From NCBI RefSeq assembly GCF_022201045.2, contig NC_068560.1, positions 31,389,501-31,453,500 on the forward strand: a DNA stretch of 64,000 bases, in the 5' to 3' direction. Below are positions 1-11,441 of the stretch, one piece after another. Made by a program: the position numbers and the translations under genes. The notes below the pieces were generated by a model, which ran no database searches, was not told the origin of the DNA, and saw nothing but the letters and a program-made list of their open reading frames with translations. The first letter of the stretch is position 1. Each line of letters starts with the position of its first letter. Source of the stretch: Citrus sinensis (lineage: Eukaryota > Streptophyta > Magnoliopsida > Sapindales > Rutaceae).

Positions 1-72
1 TTTCTTCTTTTGAAGCAAAAATCCAAAACCTCAGAACAAATGCAAAGTAAATGCTACATTGCTGAATCCTAC

Positions 73-3000
73 CTGGCCTCATTTAGTACTGCCAGAACCC
101 GTTTCTGGAGAGCTAACACTTCCCCAGCTGCCTTTTTCCCAGCTTCCACACCTGAATTTGTAATTAAATGCAGATAGACCCACGGAAAAAACAAAAGCAA
201 TCAGATGAACTCATTTATAAAGCAAAACAAGTCCTGTGATCGTGACAATAAGCCTTCCCTCACCCCCCCCAACCCCCCCACCCCCCCAAGTAATTCTCAT
301 TTCAAGAACATAATTTGTTAGATAGAAGAAACACATATTTACCAGGTTGATGGTAAGCATTAATGTTGACAAGTGAGGCATATATCCCAACTGCTCGCTC
401 ATAAAGTGCCACAAGAGCCCCCACCGATCTAGGTGTCACTTCTTGCACAGTGACTGTAACGGACTCCCTATCATTAGCATACAGAGCCGACCTTGTTCCC
501 TGTAATGCTTGAATCAGTTTTATTATGTAAAGGAAGATATAATGCAATTTATCTCTAGATCCAGTGCCACCAGGCAGTGTTTAAAATGGTTTGAATCATG
601 TACTTAACCTGAAGCATTCCAAACAAGTAATCACCGCATGTAACACCTGGTTCAAGCTCCCAATCATGACCAGGGGGTCTATCACGTAGCACTTCAATGA
701 AAGTCGCAAAGAAATTGTGTACACCCTCTCTCAGTTGTTGGATGTAGCTAAAATTTCAAACATGAGAAGATTGGATAACTAAGCACAGCATTAATAGACT
801 GATATACTTCATTTACCATTACATAGAAGATGATAATAATAATAAATAAATAAAACTCACGCATGCTGATCTGTGCTCCCTTTATTTCCATAAACAGTAA
901 GTCCTTGATTCACCTGGCATATAAAGGAGTCAAAATTTCAACCCATAGAACTTCAAAAAAAGTGAAGCTAATGCGTGTATTATCAGAATCTCTGACAGCA
1001 AGAAATTGTATTATCTTAACTAACATATCGGAAGGTAAGGGGTTCTTTGTGTTGAGTTGCAACTAATGTACCCCATGGCTTAAAAGTCCATGTTATCCAG
1101 GTAAGGGGTTCTTTGTGTTGAGTTATCCAAAAATGTAATGCACGTTGAATTCAACATATTAGGTCTGAACATAAAAAGCTTATTTTCTCCACTTAGCTAC
1201 CTCTAATCTTGTAACCTGATATCTAAACAATCAATATTTTTGGCAATTCAGTGACTTGTCTAAAGGGAAGAAACAGTTATCTACCCCTCTTTAACAGGTT
1301 CATGTCTGGTCTGAGTAAGATAGTCATGTTAGTAGGTTCAGGGAAACAAGATGGAAAGCATAGCAGCAAAGTGACGTTAAAATAGAATCCTTCTCACAAG
1401 GAAACAATGAAGCCTATTGCTCAATTTTATCCATATGCTATAGAATGGTGTGATCTTTGAGATGATTAACCTTCATCTCAATCCAACGATATACAAACAA
1501 AACTCGTGTGAGTTGTGTCTTCAAAATGACTAAACATACCCGATTACCATCAAGGTCAAACTCCTTCCCAAGTGATTCCATGACCAACTGCTGCAAATAC
1601 CTACTAAACAATAAGAGACTATCCTTGTAGGGAAGGACGACCATATCCTGCAGAATCCAATGAGACACGAGTCAAATAACAACCATTCATAAATGAAAAT
1701 AAAATTAACATATTTTTCATAGTATGCTAATCTTCAACATAGGGACTATATCATTACCTTGGATCCTACCCCGTCAGAAGCCCAATACCAACATAAAGCA
1801 AGCAATGCAGCAGGGTTGTTCCTAAGCTGAAGAGAAAAAGATGTTAATAGGGGGAAAAAAGAAAAAGATATCAAGCAGCAAGCATCTGAACTGAATATAC
1901 ACATGTTTTCTGTCTCCGGTGAATAATTTGTAGTGTAAGGACCAACAGTTGCTCAAACTAGACATACTGAAACAGCCCATTACACCATGGTTGGTAGGCA
2001 GTGGGGTTGGACTTGGGAAAGGCATACTCAGCAAGTTAATACAGAAGCTATTATTCTTTCAAGCTTCTTTATGACTAACAAGGTAAAAACAGAAATTTCA
2101 GGATACAATGATGTCCGGAGACAAAAATTAAGAAATGAGACTTACCACTGTAGTCCTATTTGCCTCATCCATCAATGATGCACCAGCGAGCATTTCTCGA
2201 ACATCAATTCCCTGAAGGGACATTCTCTTATTAGACCAATAAGTATAGAAAGTGAAAAATGAATGCATAAAATTCTACACCAATGGCCACTCACCTGAAG
2301 TGCTGCCGGAAGCAGACCAACAGCAGACATTTCAGAAGTCCTACCACCCACCCAATCAAACATAGGAAATCTAGCTAACCAACCTTCAATTCTCGCAGTG
2401 TTATCCAACAATGAGTTTTCTTGTGTTATGGCAACACCCTGGCGAGAAATACATAAAAGTAGCATGTTCATGACCTCACAACAAAAAGAAAAATGCAAAA
2501 CCTGCACAAAGACTAGAGGTAAACCTTTTACACCTCACCAAGCCAGAAATCCAGTGAAAAATCTTAATATTCATGTTATTACCAATAGTATTCAACTGAA
2601 AGTGGAATCAAGCGGCAGGTTTTAGATACATCAAGCTATTGTCTCATGACTTATCCATATGAACAACCAAATTTTCGTCTAGATGAAAGATTCCAAAAGA
2701 AAGGTTTGATCATCTAGGAAAACACATTCAACCAGTTCCAATTCTTTTACCATCAATATTCTAGAATATCTCACAGAATCTACATCTAAATTTTCAATTT
2801 TACCGAATACGATAACCAAGTACTTAGTGCTTCCTACATCAACAAGATTCTTCCAGTTCTATAAAATTCTATTCAAGTAGTGCTCAAGCTCTTATTCCTA
2901 CAACACTAGATGCAGAATTGTGGAAAAAGTGCCTGTAAGTCAGTACTATCATGCAGTGTGACAGGTGGTCCCTCCCTTATTGGTTAATAGATGCACAAAC

Positions 3001-4656
3001 TGTCATAGGCTTAAAATGTGCAACAATTCAATGATAGAGGAACAAAGAAGCAGCTACTTGTCACACATGATGCCACCTGATAAATGAAAGTTTGCTATAT
3101 AATACAGTGTGTAGTGACCAACAAACTTCTTAATGCATCAGAGACTTAGCCATATCATTCAATCTGATAAAAGAAATATCATGATGTATCAAGAAATAAA
3201 CCAACATTAAATATAAAGAAGAGTATGTCTATTCAAATACATGCAAGCCAATCAACATTTGATCAGCTATACAGCCTCATAATATTTTAGTCTCTGACCT
3301 TAGCTCCGCTTCTGTACTAGAATGCGGTCTTATATATTCTACAATGCAGAAGGACAATTAAGCAGAAACTAGGACCTGAGATCAAGACCTGTTTTGCAAA
3401 TTCCAGGCCAGCTTCACGAAAAGCCTTCTGTACTTCCAACAAACCATTTCTAGTTTCGGGGGTGCCTCCACTCTAAGTAGAGTTAAGTTGACAATACATT
3501 AGCAACTTACTTTAAAAATATTATTCTCAAACACATAACTGAGGAATCAGAAAAGAATAGCAATATCCAAGAAAACACGATTTTCAGACAGACCTTGGAA
3601 ATGACTACCACAATGGTAGAAGCCAACTCGGGGCCAAGCTGTGCAATCTGATGATCAATTCCAGCTGGATCTGTATTGTCAATGAATCTTATCTGTCAAC
3701 AAGAAAATAATACTGCACGTTATATCATTTGATAGCTAGAAATATCAATTCAAACTTTTTTTATGCAAGATTATCTGGATGAAATCCAATATGAGGAATC
3801 AAGATACATGCCTAAAATAATTTTCAATCAAAGGTGAAATGGCAAATTCATTGCAAATTGATGTACTATAATAAGGTTATAAGATACCTTCAAAGGAGGA
3901 TTATCAGGAGCCAATGCCTCTGCAACAAACTGTGGTCCAAGAGCTGAACCTCCAATTCCAACAGATAGTATAGAAGTAAAACGACCCTCCGGAGAGGATG
4001 GCGGCTTAATCTGCATTTTTTACATAATTAATTAAGTAAAGATCATAATATATAAACAACTATAGATAATCATTAGATATACATCCATATAAAGAATTAA
4101 CTAGCATTGAAAAACTTACCTTACCACTGACGACTTCATCAGCAAACTTGCGAACAGCATCAAGCGTGGTCTCAATCTGCGACTTCAAGAACGAATTAGG
4201 AGCGAGTTCCGGCTTTCTCAACCAATAGTGTCCCACCATTCTTCCCTCGTCGGGATTCGCAATCGCGCCCTTCTCCAACTCCTCCATTGCCTTAAACGCA
4301 GACTGAAATCGGGGCTCCATTTCCTCAACGAACTCATCCGTGAACCCAACCCGGCTCACGTCGAGGTACAGTCCCAGCTCCTTGTGCTGGTACAGCCAGT
4401 CAACGTAGCGTTTCCATAACTCCCGCGGATCTTTCTCTAATCCGTTCTTCGCTTTCTTTGGGACGACGTCGTTTGTATTCGATAAATCTGCAGATATTTC
4501 GCGAGCCACGGACTGAGTCTGGACTAAACTCGGGGTTTTAGAGAAACGAGTCGGGAAAGTGACCGAGTCTTTACGAAGAATGACAAGTGGTTTAGTGATC
4601 GAGGTTTGGGACTTGATTGAAGGAGAGGACGAGCAGAGGCTCGAGAGAGAAGCCAT
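73..4656 (-). CDS. PGI1: Plastidic glucose-6-phosphate isomerase, 3' end off window
   Basis: The enzyme interconverts glucose-6-phosphate and fructose-6-phosphate in the plastid stroma, feeding starch synthesis. I read twelve coding exons on the minus strand, all with GT-AG joints and an unbroken frame: 4120-4656, 3888-4010, 3594-3692, 3389-3472, 2295-2438, 2146-2211, 1758-1826, 1540-1647, 861-913, 609-747, 343-499 and 73-151. They give about 552 residues; the plastid family is near 610, so about 60 C-terminal residues lie beyond the left edge. The first ~70 residues are Ser/Thr-rich with few acidic residues, as in a transit peptide, and the ATG at 4656 starts it. Sugar-phosphate-binding [10 protein letters not shown] is in exon 2. 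Family signature 1 ([15 protein letters not shown], ~308-322) is in exon 5. Signature 2 (AYHQPGVEAGKK, to ~533) is split across the last two exons. This is the bacterial-like plastid type, not the cytosolic one. Confidence 0.95.
1033..1124. repeat. 26-bp direct repeat in a PGI1 intron
   Basis: The same 26 bases, beginning AGGTAAGGGGTTC, occur at 1033-1058 and 1099-1124, inside the intron between coding exons 861-913 and 1540-1647. It looks like a local duplication; no function is evident. Confidence 0.7.
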
Positions 4657-4877
4657 TGAGAAAATGATTCGAGCGATGAAAACGAGAGAAAGAGAAATTT
4701 GATTATTATAAATTAAGGAGTGAGCGTCATGGCTGACTGGCTGGCTTGATTCTGTGGGCTTTCGAATACGAGATTTTTGTGAGTGAACTGACAATGGAAG
4801 CGAAATGGCTCATGTATTCGTGAGTTGGAGTTTTGTTTTGCGTGCTTGCGATCACACGTTGGATTACTTGTTGGCAG

Positions 4878-5603
4878 TAGAGCTGGCAAAATTTGACACG
4901 ATTCGATTATCCGACACGAACACGATATAAATAAATGGGTATGAGTCGTTAAATTTAACACAATTATTAAATGGGTCGAGTCCGAGTCAACATAATTTTT
5001 TTTCCGTGTCGGGTTTGGATTAAAATTCTTGACCCATTTACCCGATCAATGACCCGATTATATTTTCTATTTTAAAATAATTTACATATTCTTATAATTA
5101 AAACTCAAATATTAGAGATGATTTTCTTTTTTTTATTCTTTAAAAGGGTGAATATAAACACAATGTTTTATTTATAAAATTTTACATACATTTAGAGCTT
5201 CAATAGTGTAAATGTGTAAAAACTGATAGACATGTATATTTTATAATATTGATATATAATATTATATATATATATAAAATTAAAACCTCAATAGTGTACA
5301 TGTGTAATATATTGGTAGATATGTATATTTTATAATATCGATAAATTATGCATGTATGCATGTATGTATGTATGTATGTATGTATGCATGCATGATAGTG
5401 TGTAAATATTTGATGTAACTTTTGTTCAATATATAGATATTAAACGGATTATTGGGTAACCCGATTATTTTTCCGTGTCGGGTTTGGGTCTCAATATTTT
5501 GACACGATTATTAAATAGGTCGGGTTTGGGTTGACCTAAATTTGACACGACACGAAACTGACACGATACGAACACGACCCGATAATCCGTTTTGCCAGCT
5601 CTA
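4878..5603. mobile_element. Non-autonomous hAT transposon, 8-bp TSD
   Basis: The ends form the inverted repeat TAGAGCTGGCAAAA, flanked on both sides by the identical 8-mer GTTGGCAG (4870-4877 and 5604-5611). An 8-bp target duplication and a TAG-type end are hallmarks of the hAT superfamily. The 726-bp body has subterminal arrays of short CGACACGAACACG-like and GGGTCGGGTTTGGG-like motifs in opposite orientation, which in hAT elements are typical transposase-binding regions. The centre is AT-rich with a TATG/CATG microsatellite near 5348-5392. No transposase frame remains, so it would depend on a transposase elsewhere. It inserted about 220 bp upstream of the PGI1 start codon. Confidence 0.9.
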
Positions 5604-5879
5604 GTTGGCAGTTGGTTTTCTGATTTTTGGCATCCGTTTTGACGGAAATGGGTTTTGATTTTCGGTTATATTACGGGAATGCCCTCACATATTCCACCGG
5701 TTCGGTTACTGTACTGGTATTAGTATTGACTTCCACAAAACGGCTGCGTCTAAGTTGCTGCCGTAGTAACGTATTCCAATTTTTTTTTCAATTTTGCCCT
5801 GTCACCATTTGTTTGAAATGGACAAAATCCAAATGACTATAAATATTGCACAATAAGATGCAAAAATGCAGCATCTTTA

Positions 5880-6605
5880 GCTGATTTTGAGCACCACCAA
5901 AAAAGACTTTTCTAATTTAATTTTTTAAATATTTGGAGTGAAAAAATTAAACATCTTTTAAAAGACCTTTTAAATAAAAATAAGTTCATATTATTTTAAT
6001 CAAATTATTTCTCCAACAAAATATTAATAATTACATTATACTCTCTCTTTAAGAACGAGAGAATAAAAAATAATACAATATCAAATTATAGGCTCGAAAA
6101 GACTCTCTAATGATAACTAAAATTTCATTTTAAGAATTTTTTAGAACATTTTGTGACTCTTTAAATAATGAAAAAAATCACTTAAAGAATTTTATTTAAA
6201 AAATCTTTTGATGGTGTTCTAAAAAGAAACTTTATATAAGAGCATATCCAAAATACTCTATTAATTTTATTCTTCAAATATCTATTCGATTATCTATGTG
6301 ATAAAAAAGAGAGTAAAAAAATATTTTATTCTCCAAAAGACTTTTTAAATAAAAATAAGTTAATATTATTTTAATCAAATAAATGTTTTTTAAAGAAAAA
6401 ATAAATGGCAATAAAAGTACTTCTCTCTCTATAGTAAAAAGTAATAAAATAAAAATTGAAAAGAGAGAAATCAACTTTATAAATTGAAGAGAGATAATTA
6501 TTTTTTATTTAAAAAATCTTAATTAAAATGTCTTTTGAAATTTTAAATCTTGACGTGACTCTTAAAATAAGTAATAAAATCTTATTTGTCCTTCAATAAT
6601 GTCAT
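5880..6605. repeat. Two adjacent AT-rich MITE-like copies
   Basis: The first copy (about 5880-6235) has weakly inverted ends: GAGCACCACCAAAA on the left and its near complement around 6205-6225. The second (about 6240-6605) shares a stretch of roughly 38 bp with the first (5963-6005 against 6341-6380), in the same orientation. Both are AT-rich without coding potential. I saw no clean target duplication, so the boundaries are approximate. Confidence 0.4.
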
Positions 6606-9210
6606 AACTTTAAGCCAGCTTAATTTGGTGGCTTTTGTATTGATTATAGGGTTACATTCATTAACTATTAACTGAACAATTACTACCCACTAAGAATAAT
6701 TATTTCCATAATACCCATTTTTTTTCTTCAATCCCAATTTGTTGAAATCTCGTACCAAAAGGATGAGTAACGCTATTCATCCAATTCCCATGTGGTGTCA
6801 TTTTCACCCGTTGCCTAGATTGTATTTAGCGTATATTGTTGATTTGTAGTGTCAATTATAACTGACTTTGACCTATTATTAAAGTGTTTAGAATCTAACG
6901 GCTGGACCTCATAGAAGCAAATTAGGGAGAATGTTGCTCCAGGGCCAACATAGTTGGATCCCGGCAGAACCTGAAATAGTGTCACTGTAATGTCAATGTT
7001 AAAAATGATTATTATAAAAACAAATATTTAACATCAAATAATTGTAGGGGCACAAAAACAATCGAACAATTAAAGAAAGAAACCAATGAAAATAGCAACA
7101 ATCTTATTCGTTGGCAAGCCGGTAAATAAAAATTCAGTCTCAAATTGGAGTTCCATGTACTATAAAGTGGAATACGAATCATTACATGTGAAAATATTAA
7201 TAATTAAAATGCTGGGTAATTCATATCAAATTGGAAGTTTCCATATGGTATTGTCGTTTAATGCCTTCTAAACCACAATTAGTATGGAACGAAAATGCTA
7301 GTTGACAATGGATTCGAGTATAAGTTTGACTGATATTGATTTGTAAACTTAATTTTCAAATTAATAATTTGGAAGAAATAATTTGTTTTAGTGTGGAATC
7401 CAAATTTTAAGTATATTCATCAAACACTTTGATATTTTGATTTTAATAGTATTGTCGCAGACAATAAAATAAAGTAAATAAAGTGTAGGGTCCAAAACGA
7501 TACCATCCGTAATTCATGGAGTTAACATTACATTGCCCATGACTATCTACGGTTGAAAATAAAACAAAGCAATAAAAATACTTTGATATTTTGATTGTAA
7601 TAGTATCGTTGCGGACAATAAAATAAAGTGTAGGGTCCAAAGCAATACCATCTGTAATTACTAGAGTTAACATTGCATTGCCCATGACTATCTATGGTTG
7701 TTAATAAATTTAACTAGTTTAATTAGTAAAATCTCTTGATGTTATGTAAAAAATTTAAAGTTTAAAACTTTACTCATTTAGGTAGAAAGAAAATTGAATT
7801 ACCACTAAATCATTAATTAAAAAATAAAATCGAAAATTAAATTACCATTAAACTATTAATTAAAAAAATTAAATATGACAAATTGAATTACCATTAAATC
7901 ATTAATTAAAATTTTTAAATACGGCTTGAAGAAAATCTATGCATTGTTATATAAGCAATTGTTGTCTTCGCATATTTTTATTCGCCTACTTTACGGCTTA
8001 AAAAAAAAAATTGTAAAATTTCAGTCAACCAAAATACACATTACAATAGAGCCACAATTTTAGAAAATACATTGAATATCATCAATTTGTAAGAGATTTT
8101 TTGCAATTACTAAAGTTGTACATATATATGCATAGTTCAAATTTCAAGCCAGAAGTGTCAACGCCACATATTTTAATATTTATTTATTTTTGTAATTTGA
8201 CAGTCTACAACCAATGATCCTCTTAAAAAAATAAAACTGAGAGCGAATATTCACGATTTTTACCCTTTTCACCACATTATTTACATAAATGTTAACCTGA
8301 AAATAATCATGGAGAAGACATAGAAAGTGAAAAGAAAATTGCTTTTTCATGTATCATGTTTATATTCTCAGGAATTGTAATTGAGGTGTCTATGATTGTA
8401 TAACCCGAAAATCCTACAAGCATGGAAATTTCAACCAATAAGCACGATCGTTTCAAAACATGCCTAAAAACGTATAATTTTTATTTTCTTCTTTTAATTT
8501 TCTCAGTTCTCGCCTTCAAATTTTGTTGGAAACTTGGAATCTTATCTCAATTTACTGCTGCGAACAGTATTGAAATTGTTGCACTGATTTCGATCCATAC
8601 ATATCATTGGAGACATGAATAACGCTGCACGGTGATTTGCTTTTCCCAATTTCATTAACAAGCTCGATAACTTGCTACGTAACCACCAATTGCTCCCTTT
8701 CACTATGAAATATTTGTTTAGTGCTATCAACCTGCTCTTTACTGAATCACTCGGCTAGAGCCCGAAAATGATTCGAACCCCAAAAATACATTGCACGAGT
8801 TTAATTTAATTTTTTTTTTTTAATTTGAGTGAAGGCAGAAAAAAAAAAAATCTGCTGTTTACTGGCTTTGTTCGTACACAGCGCGCATGCAAGCATACGT
8901 GTCCAATCTAGGGCCTTCAGATCTTGTTAGCTCAGGCCCAACAATAATTGTACTCGAAGACAAAAATCAGGCTACGTTATACAACACTGGGCCTGAAATA
9001 AGTTCATCGTAGACTTGGCCTGAAATAAGTAACTGCCCTAAACTAGAGAGTAACAAATAAGCTTATGGTTCAAAAAATAAATTTTAAAAAATGAAAATTA
9101 GATATGCGTTTTCTAATCTAAACGCGATAAACATAAGTTTATTATATTATAAGATTTTCCCCTGCAACCAGTAGGCAGAGATTGGGCCCGAAGCGGTGAT
9201 TTTTTTTTTA
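6606..9210. other. Non-coding interval with local repeats
   Basis: No gene is supported here. Besides the tandem duplication at 7431-7701, the stretch 7795-7915 holds about three degenerate ~53-bp units, each containing a motif like AATTACCATTAAATCATTAA. Related sequence recurs at about 18420-18540, so it is a dispersed repeat. Short open frames at 7086-7271 and 8422-8622 have no recognisable protein. Confidence 0.6.
7431..7701. repeat. Tandem duplication, period about 154 bp
   Basis: GATATTTTGATT... at 7431 and again at 7585 begin two copies that run in parallel to the shared motif CCCATGACTATCTA. Unit 2 lacks a short stretch present in unit 1, and the two differ at scattered bases. No coding function is seen. 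Confidence 0.8.
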
Positions 9211-9790
9211 GGTAATTTTTAAAAAATTTTCCTGAGGTTTGGGTTTGTTGTAATTAGATGGCGAGAATTTATTTATTTGTAAAAAATTCCCTACCATCAG
9301 TTAATTTTAACATTGACCATTAGTTGACTGTGCAAAGATAATATTACCCTTAACAACAGTTTGTAGACTGAAATAACTAAAAAAAATTAAAATTATTGGC
9401 GTAAAAAGCACAAACCCTATTTTTTGACAATTTTATCTTTGTCAATTCTAAAGATTTACAATATCATAGGTAAAGATTATAACTATTTCATTTTCAAGTT
9501 TTTAATTTTATCTTTTTTATAGGAACTTTAAGAAAATATTAATAATTTAAAGAGAATTTTTTAATTTTTTAATTTTATCTTTCTTGTAGGAACTTTAAGA
9601 AAATATCAATAATTTAAAGAGAATAAAATAGCCAATAATTTTAATTTTTTTTAATTATTTTTATCTACAAATCATTATTAAGGGTAATATTATCTTTGTA
9701 TAGTAAACTAACGGTCAATATTAAAATTAACTGACGGTAGAAAATTTTTTATAAATAAATAAATTTTCGTCATCTACTTGCAACTAGAGA

Positions 9791-10781
9791 TAGGGATGGC
9801 AAAAATCCCCACGGGGATGGGTACCCTCGGGGATTTTCCCCATTCGGGGAGGGTACGGGGATAATTTTATACCCAATTTTTTTTTCGGGGAGGGGACGGG
9901 GAAAATTTTTTACCCAACTTTTTATTCGGGGAGGGGACGGGGATGAGGTGGAATCCCCATCCCCTACCCATTTCCCCATTTTAATTTTTAATTTTATTTT
10001 TATTTTTAAAATTACTAATAAATAAATAACAAAATTATAAATATTGTTAAAAATAATAAATATCAAAATAGTTGTATGTTGGGAAAGTGGTCACCCTTTG
10101 CCGGGAATTAGTTGAAGAGTATTAATTGAAGTTTTCACCAACTGTTTATTGCTTTGATTATACTGGTAGTAGTTCTTCTACTAGATCTACAGGGGATTCT
10201 TATAAGAAAGCAACCAAATGGATGACAGGTTTTAATGATTATGTAAACAATGGAGATTGTGCAGTTGTTGCAGATGAATTAGATTCATATTTGGATGAGA
10301 AAGTTATATCTCGGATGGAAGATTTTAATATTTTGAGTTGGTGGAAGACAAATGCTAATAGGTATCCTACATTAGCTCGAATTGCTAGAGATATTTTGGC
10401 AATTCCAATTACAACAGTTGCTTCTGAATCAGCTTTTAACACTAGTGGTAGAGTTGTGAGCTCATACCATAACAAACTTCATCCAAGCACATTGGAGGCC
10501 TTAATGTGCTGTCAAAGTTGGTTACGAGCTTACAATAGCGGTATGAGTTTATTTTAATATGATTAATTTAAAATCGAAAATAAAAAATGTATTAGACTAT
10601 TAATTATTCGGGGACCGGGGACCCTCGGGGATCCCCTGTTATTATTCGGGGAGGGGATGGGGATTCTCTCAAGCAATTTTGACGGGGACGGGGAGGGGAC
10701 GGGGACATATGCAAAACATCGGGGATGGGTATGGGGAGATTGGTCCCCTCCCCTCCCCTCCCCTCCCCATTGCCATCCCTA
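9791..10781. mobile_element. hAT element with transposase remnant, innermost
   Basis: The ends form the inverted repeat TAGGGATGGCAA, flanked by the identical 8-mer ACTAGAGA (9783-9790 and 10782-10789). That 8-mer spans the start of the older hAT element, which proves this one landed inside it. Subterminal regions are dense in GGGGAGGGGACGGGG-like repeats. The 991-bp body contains the C-terminal part of a hAT transposase at 10126-10557, so it is an internal deletion derivative of an autonomous element. Confidence 0.93.
10126..10557 (+). pseudogene. hAT transposase C-terminal fragment (dimerisation domain)
   Basis: About 143 codons lie between a stop at 10123-10125 and the stop at 10555-10557, with no good ATG at the beginning. 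The reading contains the hallmarks of the hAT-family dimerisation domain: FNILSWWKTNANRYPTLA, then PITTVASESAFNTSGR, then LEALMCCQSWL. This resembles the RICESLEEPER/Ac-like transposases of plants. The N-terminal BED zinc finger and the catalytic RNase H-like core are missing, so it should not be active. Confidence 0.9.
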
Positions 10782-11441
10782 ACTAGAGATGGCAAAACCC
10801 CGGGCCGGGTCCGGGTATTGCCATGACCGGACCCTGCCCGAATGCAACCGGTCCGGGTCTGGGTCCGGGCCGGATTTTAATCCGGGTACCCGGATTTTAT
10901 ATTTTTTAATATTTTATGTGTATATATTTTTTATTTTTTGGTAATTTTATAAGTTTTAAATTTATTTCAATAAAATTTGACATGAAAATATAAATTTTAA
11001 GTGTTTAAAACTTTATATATGTATAATAAATAAGTCAAATAAATATAAAATATTTAAAATAATATATATTTTATAATTTTTTTAATAAAATCCGGGTTCC
11101 GGGTTTATCAAGTGATGCCCAAGACCGACCCGGCTTCATACCCGGGCCGGGTATTACCCGGCCCGCAACACCCGGGTACGGTCCGGGTCCGGACCGGACG
11201 GGTATTTTTGCCACCTCTACTTGCAACAAGTCCAAATATCGGGGAGGCTTTTAAAAATTATCCTTTTTTTTAATATATCGTCCGTGCAGTACGCGCCTAC
11301 GTGGCACTCCGAAAGGCAGACAGGAGTACAGGATAAACCGCCCAAAATATTTTTCTCTAACGAGCAAGCGCTTAAGCCTTTGTAACTAGTTTTGAGCTCT
11401 ATTGTCTGTCTCGTGTTTGTGTCCCCTCTACTACAGAGGTC

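Larger units (their letters stand above)
9785..11219. mobile_element. hAT element inserted in the MITE arm, itself interrupted
   Basis: The left end TAGAGA (9785-9790) continues as TGGCAAAACC from 10790, after the inner element. The right end is the complement of TAGAGGTGGCAAAA, ending at 11219. The flanking 8-mer CTTGCAAC is identical on both sides (9777-9784 and 11220-11227). Without the inner insertion it is about 436 bp, with CCGGGTCCGGGT-type subterminal motifs and an AT-rich centre, and it has no coding capacity. Confidence 0.9.
9211..11263. mobile_element. Long-TIR Mutator-like MITE, outermost of a nest
   Basis: The left end (9211 to about 9380) and right end (about 9610-9784 plus 11228-11263) are long imperfect inverted repeats. 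GGTAATTTTTAAAA on the left matches GGATAATTTTTAAAA on the complement of the right. The right arm is interrupted by a later hAT insertion and resumes after it, which is why the terminal 36 bp sit at 11228-11263. Both flanks carry the 9-mer TTTTTTTTA (9202-9210 and 11264-11272), a Mutator-length target duplication but low in complexity. Without the later insertions the element is about 610 bp. Its middle has a ~63-bp tandem duplication (about 9499-9623). Confidence 0.75.

Noticed and set aside
8760..8800. Possible tRNA-like T-arm word GATTCGAACCCC
   Set aside because: No matching acceptor stem, D arm or anticodon arm is present around it.
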